A stretch of 30,886 nucleotides of DNA from an uncultured Cloacibacillus sp. (lineage in GTDB: Bacteria; Synergistota; Synergistia; Synergistales; Synergistaceae), in the NCBI GenBank assembly GCA_900545755.1, contig URAG01000023.1:1-30886 (forward strand), in the 5' to 3' direction. Position numbers and translations under genes: made by a program. The notes beneath the pieces were generated by a model. It ran no database searches. It was not told the origin of the DNA and saw only the letters and a program-made list of their open reading frames with translations. Positions 27,559-30,886 of the stretch are shown piece by piece. Every line of letters begins with the position of its first letter. The stretch's first letter is position 1.

Positions 27559-28416
27559 ATGATAATCAGCGCAAGCCGCCGCACCGACATACCGGCGCGC
27601 TGGACCGGGTGGTTTCTGCGCCGCGTGCGCGAGGGCTTCGCCGTCGCGCGCAATCCGATGAATCCGCGGCAGGAGCGGCGCGTGAGCCTGCGCCCAGAAG
27701 ATGTAGACGCGGTAGTCTTCTGGACGAAGAATCCGGCGCCGCTGCTGCCGCGCCTCGCGGAGCTCGCCGATTACGCATATTACTTCCAGTTCACCGTCAC
27801 GCCATACGGCCCTGACATAGAGCCCGGCGTGCCGGACAAGGAGAAAGAAATAACGCCGTTGTTCCGCCGCCTCGCCGATACGATAGGCCCGGAGCGCGTG
27901 ATATGGAGATGCGACCCGCTGCTCGTCGGCGGGCGCTACGGCGTCGATTTCCTTGTAAGGAGCTTTGAAAAATTTGCGCGCTCTTTCGAGGGCTTCACGC
28001 GCCGCTGCGTATTCAGCTACCTCGACAATTACCGCGGCATGGCCCGCGCCGCTAGGGAGCTCGGCTTCCGCGCGCCCAATGAAGCGGAAAAGCTCGCGCT
28101 CGCCCGCGAACTCGCGCCGATGGCGCGGGCGTGCGGCATGACGCTCGAAAGCTGCGCCGAGGATATAAACCTCGAACAATTCGGCATAAAACACACAAGC
28201 TGCATCGACGCCGCGCTGATAGAAAAAATCACCGGCCGCACGCTCGCGCAAGAAAAAGACAAAAACCAGCGCCGGCACTGCCGCTGCGCGCCGGCCACGG
28301 ACATAGGCGCTTACGACACCTGCCCAAACGGCTGCAAATACTGCTACGCAACGCACAGCGCGAAGAAAACCGCCGCGAACATAGCGAACCGCGACGAAAA
28401 CGCGGCGTATCTGTAA
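27559..28416 (+). CDS. DUF1848 family protein with C-terminal CxxxCxxC cluster motif
   Basis: The 285 residues match DUF1848. The start is IISASRRTDIPA, followed by VVFWTKNPAPLLPRL, YYFQFTVTPY, RVIWRCDPLLV and the TLESCAEDINL region. It ends in a cysteine-rich tail with Cys241, Cys243, Cys255, Cys259 and Cys262. CPNGCKYC (255-262) is a CX3CX2C motif of the radical-SAM type, but it sits at the C-terminus rather than the usual N-terminus. A barrel with an Fe-S cluster is likely; the reaction is unknown. No clear ribosome-binding site is seen before the ATG, so it may be coupled to the MBL gene 13 nt upstream. Confidence 0.88.
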   Translation: MIISASRRTDIPARWTGWFLRRVREGFAVARNPMNPRQERRVSLRPEDVDAVVFWTKNPAPLLPRLAELADYAYYFQFTVTPYGPDIEPGVPDKEKEITPLFRRLADTIGPERVIWRCDPLLVGGRYGVDFLVRSFEKFARSFEGFTRRCVFSYLDNYRGMARAARELGFRAPNEAEKLALARELAPMARACGMTLESCAEDINLEQFGIKHTSCIDAALIEKITGRTLAQEKDKNQRRHCRCAPATDIGAYDTCPNGCKYCYATHSAKKTAANIANRDENAAYL

Positions 28417-28432
28417 GCATTCCCCCGTATTT

Positions 28433-28461
28433 TTGCCGAAAGAGAGTTAATACACTATAAT
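28433..28461 (+). promoter_or_regulatory. Promoter of pncB
   Basis: TTGCCG (28433-28438) and a perfect TATAAT (28456-28461) are 17 nt apart. Transcription would begin near 28468, about 105 nt before the pncB start. It lies just past the DUF1848 stop, so pncB has its own promoter. Confidence 0.75.
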
Positions 28462-28482
28462 AACCTGCGAATGATGAATATC

Positions 28483-28543
28483 GCTGCGGGCGGTAAAGAC
28501 TGATCGACGGGCTGGGGAGTTCTGCGCGGAAAGGGCCCGCGGC
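28483..28543 (+). promoter_or_regulatory. Hairpin-forming 5' leader of pncB
   Basis: Bases 28483-28491 (GCTGCGGGC) can pair with 28535-28543 (GCCCGCGGC) in a 9-bp helix with one G-U pair, enclosing a 43-nt G-rich loop. The leader is long for this genome and does not match any NAD riboswitch class I recognise. It ends about 30 nt before the start codon, leaving GAAGAGG accessible. It may be regulatory or just chance pairing in GC-rich DNA. Confidence 0.35.
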
Positions 28544-28572
28544 ATAAAACATATAGGGAAGAGGCGACTGAC

Positions 28573-30027
28573 ATGACGCAGTACGACGCGCGCAACATCT
28601 CCATGATGATGGATCTCTACGAGATGACGATGGCGCACGGGTATTTCAAGGAAGATAAGGCTGGCGACTTCGCCACCTTCGACGTATTCTACAGAAGGAA
28701 CCCGGACGGCGGAGGCTTCGCTATTTTCGCAGGGCTCGAACAGGTGCTCGAATACCTTGAAAATCTCCATTTTGACGAAAAGGACATAGAATACCTGCGC
28801 TCGCTCAAAATTTACGACGAAGACTTCCTTCGCTGGCTCTCCGGCTACCGCTTCCGCGGCGACGTCATCGCGATGCCGGAAGGCAGCATCATGTACCCGG
28901 ACGAGCCGGTACTCACAGTCAACGCGCCTCTCATCGACGCGCAGCTCGTCGAGACCGCCATACTGACGCAGATAAACCATCAATCGCTCGTCGCAACGAA
29001 GACACAGCGCATAGTGCGCGCCGCGCAGGGACGCGGCGTCGCGGACTTCGGCGCGCGCCGCGCGCACAACATTGACGCCGCCGTCTACGGCGCGCGCGCG
29101 GCTTACATCGGCGGAGCTAACAGCACCGCGACCGTCCTCGCGGGACAGATGTTCGGCATCCCAGTCAGCGGCACGATGGCCCACAGTTGGGTCATGTACC
29201 ACGACGACGAATACACTGCATTCCGCCGCTTCGCCGAGCTCTACCCAGACAACGCCGTCCTGCTAGTAGACACCTACAACGTGCTCGACTCCGGCGTGCC
29301 CAACGCGATAAGAGTCGCCGACGAGGTGCTGAGCCCCATGGGCAAGCGGCTGAAAGGCATCCGCATAGACTCCGGCGACCTAGCCTACCTCTCGAAAGCG
29401 GCACGCCAGATGCTAGACGAAGCCGGCCTCACAGACTGCAAGATAGTCGCCTCCAACAGCCTCGACGAATTCACGATACGCTCGATACTCGACCAGGGCG
29501 GCTGCATAGACTCATTCGGCGTCGGAGAACGGCTAATAACGGCAAAAAGCGACCCCGTCTTCGGCGCGGTCTACAAGCTGGTCGCCGTCCACGAGGGACA
29601 GGCCTGCCGCCCGACCATAAAAATATCTGAAACCTTTGAAAAAATCACAAACCCCGGCCGCAAACGCCTCTGGCGCGTCTACGACGCCGAAGGCTGGGCC
29701 ATAGCCGACCTCATCACGGAAGACGACGAGTCGCCGGACTTCAGCGGTGCCTACGCTTTCGTAGACCCGCAGAAGCCGTGGAAGCGCTATGTCTTCGCCG
29801 AACACACAATCCGCGAAATACGCGAGCTCGTCATGAAAGACGGCAGACGCCTGCGCCCATCGCCTCAGCTCAAAGACATCCGCGCCTTCGTAAAACGCCA
29901 GCTAGACACAGAAGTCTGGCCCGAAGAACAGCGCTTCGAAAACCCGCACCACCACTACCTGGACATGAGCCCCGCCTACTACAAAATGAAAATGGCGCTA
30001 TTGAAAGAAGCACAGCAGCAGGGGTAA
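28573..30027 (+). CDS. pncB: Nicotinate phosphoribosyltransferase
   Basis: The enzyme joins nicotinate and PRPP, with ATP hydrolysis, to make nicotinate mononucleotide in NAD salvage. The 484 residues are those of the long bacterial form. Landmarks are the N-terminal MMMDLYEMTMAHGYF, FGARRAHNIDAA, GTMAHSW with the His that is phosphorylated in characterised members, VDTYNVLDSG and GIRIDSGDLAYLS. The C-terminal part with the HHHYLDMSPAYY stretch follows the family. The start ATG at 28573 follows GAAGAGG at good spacing. It has its own promoter and a 105-nt leader. It is the last normal-composition gene before the AT-rich right end; no terminator was seen. Confidence 0.97.
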   Translation: MTQYDARNISMMMDLYEMTMAHGYFKEDKAGDFATFDVFYRRNPDGGGFAIFAGLEQVLEYLENLHFDEKDIEYLRSLKIYDEDFLRWLSGYRFRGDVIAMPEGSIMYPDEPVLTVNAPLIDAQLVETAILTQINHQSLVATKTQRIVRAAQGRGVADFGARRAHNIDAAVYGARAAYIGGANSTATVLAGQMFGIPVSGTMAHSWVMYHDDEYTAFRRFAELYPDNAVLLVDTYNVLDSGVPNAIRVADEVLSPMGKRLKGIRIDSGDLAYLSKAARQMLDEAGLTDCKIVASNSLDEFTIRSILDQGGCIDSFGVGERLITAKSDPVFGAVYKLVAVHEGQACRPTIKISETFEKITNPGRKRLWRVYDAEGWAIADLITEDDESPDFSGAYAFVDPQKPWKRYVFAEHTIREIRELVMKDGRRLRPSPQLKDIRAFVKRQLDTEVWPEEQRFENPHHHYLDMSPAYYKMKMALLKEAQQQG

Positions 30028-30160
30028 AAATGCTTCACAAAAATTTGGAAAAAGATGAGAAATCTTGCATCTTCATGTCTTGGAGCACATCAATTGAGCG
30101 TACTCATGTGTCCCGATACAATGGATATTCACCCAAGTCCAACACATAAGGAGAACTCAG

Positions 30161-30490
30161 TTGCCCGTAACAGATCTACTACATTGTAATAAATTACTAC
30201 TTGAGCGTATGGCAAAAGCCTAATCCTATGCTTCATCTGCTTAGATTGCTGAAGCTCCGTTGATTGAAGCAGAAATCAATTCTAAACTTGGCGCTTGTAA
30301 TGAGAAACAGAACGTCGAACATTTGGTTTATTTCGTAGTCGGTATTGTATCATGGAGTTGAATACGCATATGGGGGCTATGTGCATCTGAGTATTTCAAA
30401 GGTCAGAAACGTGGGATACGTCCCTTTTCCCCAGCCCCCCGCAAACAACACCCCATTAGACGAGCTAGACTAGGACAAAACTTCAAGTAT
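30161..30490 (+). pseudogene. Decayed IS256-family transposase, N-terminal part
   Basis: AAGGAG at 30148-30153 precedes a TTG at 30161 starting PVTDLLHCNKLLLERMAKA. Stops follow at 30221 (TAA) and 30242 (TAG). Reading on, APLIEAEINSKLGA matches the mutator-type motif LIEAEVxxxLGA. A second frame gives FRSRYCIMEL (from 30331) and a third gives SKVRNVGYVPF (30396-30428), equivalent to the PKxRNGGYxPFF strand of IS256 transposases. Two in-frame stops, two frameshifts and loss of the DDE domain mean it is dead. Ends and terminal repeats could not be placed. The call rests on short motifs in three frames in the right order. Confidence 0.55.
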
Positions 30491-30566
30491 TGAATTCTGT
30501 ATTGAAAAGGCGAAGTGGTTCCGCATAACGCGAGTACAGCATTAGACTATTGTCTTAAGTCAGCCG

Positions 30567-30698
30567 CTAAGGACAACATGGATAGTGCCTAAATAATCCA
30601 TCAATTATTTGCCCGCATTCCTCATTTGTAGCAAAGCCATAATGATAAACCTTTGATGGTTTACTAATAACCTGTTCTGTGCCATTTTTCAAACTCAT
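30567..30698 (-). CDS. Unrecognised 43-residue ORF, possibly a truncated gene
   Basis: An ATG at 30698 overlaps the end of the flippase gene by 35 nt in another frame. The 43 residues are polar with two aromatic clusters: SKPSKVYHYGFAT and then DGLFRHYPCC. I do not recognise the family. Overlap with an upstream gene is usual in polysaccharide clusters, and the reading frame ends about 75 nt from the decayed transposase. The 5' end of a gene cut by that element is therefore plausible. A chance frame is equally possible. Confidence 0.25.
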   Translation of the reverse strand: MSLKNGTEQVISKPSKVYHYGFATNEECGQIIDGLFRHYPCCP

Positions 30699-30886
30699 GT
30701 CTTAATACGACATGTTGACTAACAATATAAGGTATAAGACAAAATCCGTTTATCAAAATGATTGTATACCAACCAAACAATTCACTATATTTTGACATAA
30801 ACCTAATAAGACAAATTTTTATTAATACTGCACTAGTATACCCAAATATTTGGACATTCAATTTACCTATTCCATTAGCTATACTA
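30664..30886 (-). CDS. Probable O-antigen/polysaccharide flippase (Wzx-like), C-terminal fragment
   Basis: The frame is open from the window end to a TAG at 30664-30666 and begins outside the window. The residues IANGIGKLNVQIF followed by two hydrophobic segments match the last part of Wzx-type lipid-linked oligosaccharide flippases. There a NGIGKxxxQ turn precedes the last transmembrane pair. The tail RHEFEKWHRTGY is polar. About 73 codons are visible. Base composition is AT-rich, unlike the rest of the window, as is usual for surface-polysaccharide loci. The family call rests on one turn motif and the membrane pattern, so it is moderate. Confidence 0.5.
   Translation of the reverse strand, partial: SIANGIGKLNVQIFGYTSAVLIKICLIRFMSKYSELFGWYTIILINGFCLIPYIVSQHVVLRHEFEKWHRTGY

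Noticed and set aside
27508..28356. 282-codon minus-strand open frame over the DUF1848 gene
   Set aside because: Composition is Ala/Arg-rich with no family resemblance; the plus frame has conserved DUF1848 motifs.
28462..28572. A known riboswitch class in the pncB leader (NAD-I, NAD-II or ZTP type)
   Set aside because: None of the conserved cores I know for these classes could be found in order; only a single helix is supported.
28447..29202. 251-codon minus-strand open frame over pncB
   Set aside because: It is the complement of PncB codons; the His/Val/Arg-rich translation has no domain pattern.
30028..30060. Terminator of pncB from the AAGATG/CATCTT repeat near 30051-30073
   Set aside because: The stem is only 6 bp, AT-rich and not followed by a T tract.

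Overview
The window is a gene-dense, high-GC bacterial chromosome segment of housekeeping and biosynthetic genes, with about 0.9 kb of AT-richer accessory DNA at the right end. Several gene sets together suggest a member of the Synergistota, a gut-type anaerobe: an IspD-IspF fusion, a tmk-holB-PSP1-ftsY-DUF4416-purB-glpX run, class II FBPase, and a riboflavin operon led by uvrC. This assignment is inference; no rRNA or other marker is present to settle it.

Layout. Positions 1-~270 hold the middle of an alpha/beta hydrolase on the plus strand. It runs directly into a minus-strand trpC that loses its 3' third, so the joint looks like a rearrangement or an assembly chimera. Positions ~248-4225 are a minus-strand trp operon, trpE-trpG-trpD-trpC, with overlapping or nearly touching genes. 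It is preceded by a near-consensus promoter and a tryptophan T-box riboswitch with a clear terminator. xthA (4297-5094) stands alone. Positions 5344-12049 form a second minus-strand unit: a WecA-like/WecG fusion glycosyltransferase, ybaB, recR, a YacL-type PIN-TRAM protein, ispDF and guaB, ending in a terminator. Positions 12124-18485 form a third: uvrC, ribD, ribE, ribBA, ribH and serS, with a terminator after serS and no FMN riboswitch.

cysS (18560-19966) is divergent on the plus strand. It faces a seven-gene minus-strand operon (20054-26575: tmk, holB, PSP1/ricT-like, ftsY, DUF4416, purB, glpX). The two are separated by back-to-back terminators. From 26664 the plus strand carries a metallo-beta-lactamase-fold protein, a DUF1848 protein and pncB, which has its own promoter and a 5' leader able to form a hairpin.

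After pncB (30027) composition drops sharply. This stretch holds a decayed IS256-type transposase, a 43-codon unrecognised ORF and the C-terminus of a probable polysaccharide flippase running off the window, so it looks like the edge of a surface-polysaccharide island.

The most interesting items are four. One is the fusion of a WecA-like membrane domain that has lost its catalytic motifs to an apparently intact WecG/TagA domain. The second is a UvrC lacking the segment between its UVR motif and its RNase H-like nuclease. The third is the Trp T-box. The fourth is the structured pncB leader. No CRISPR array, rRNA or tRNA was recognised, and I did not find a convincing wholly new multi-gene system.
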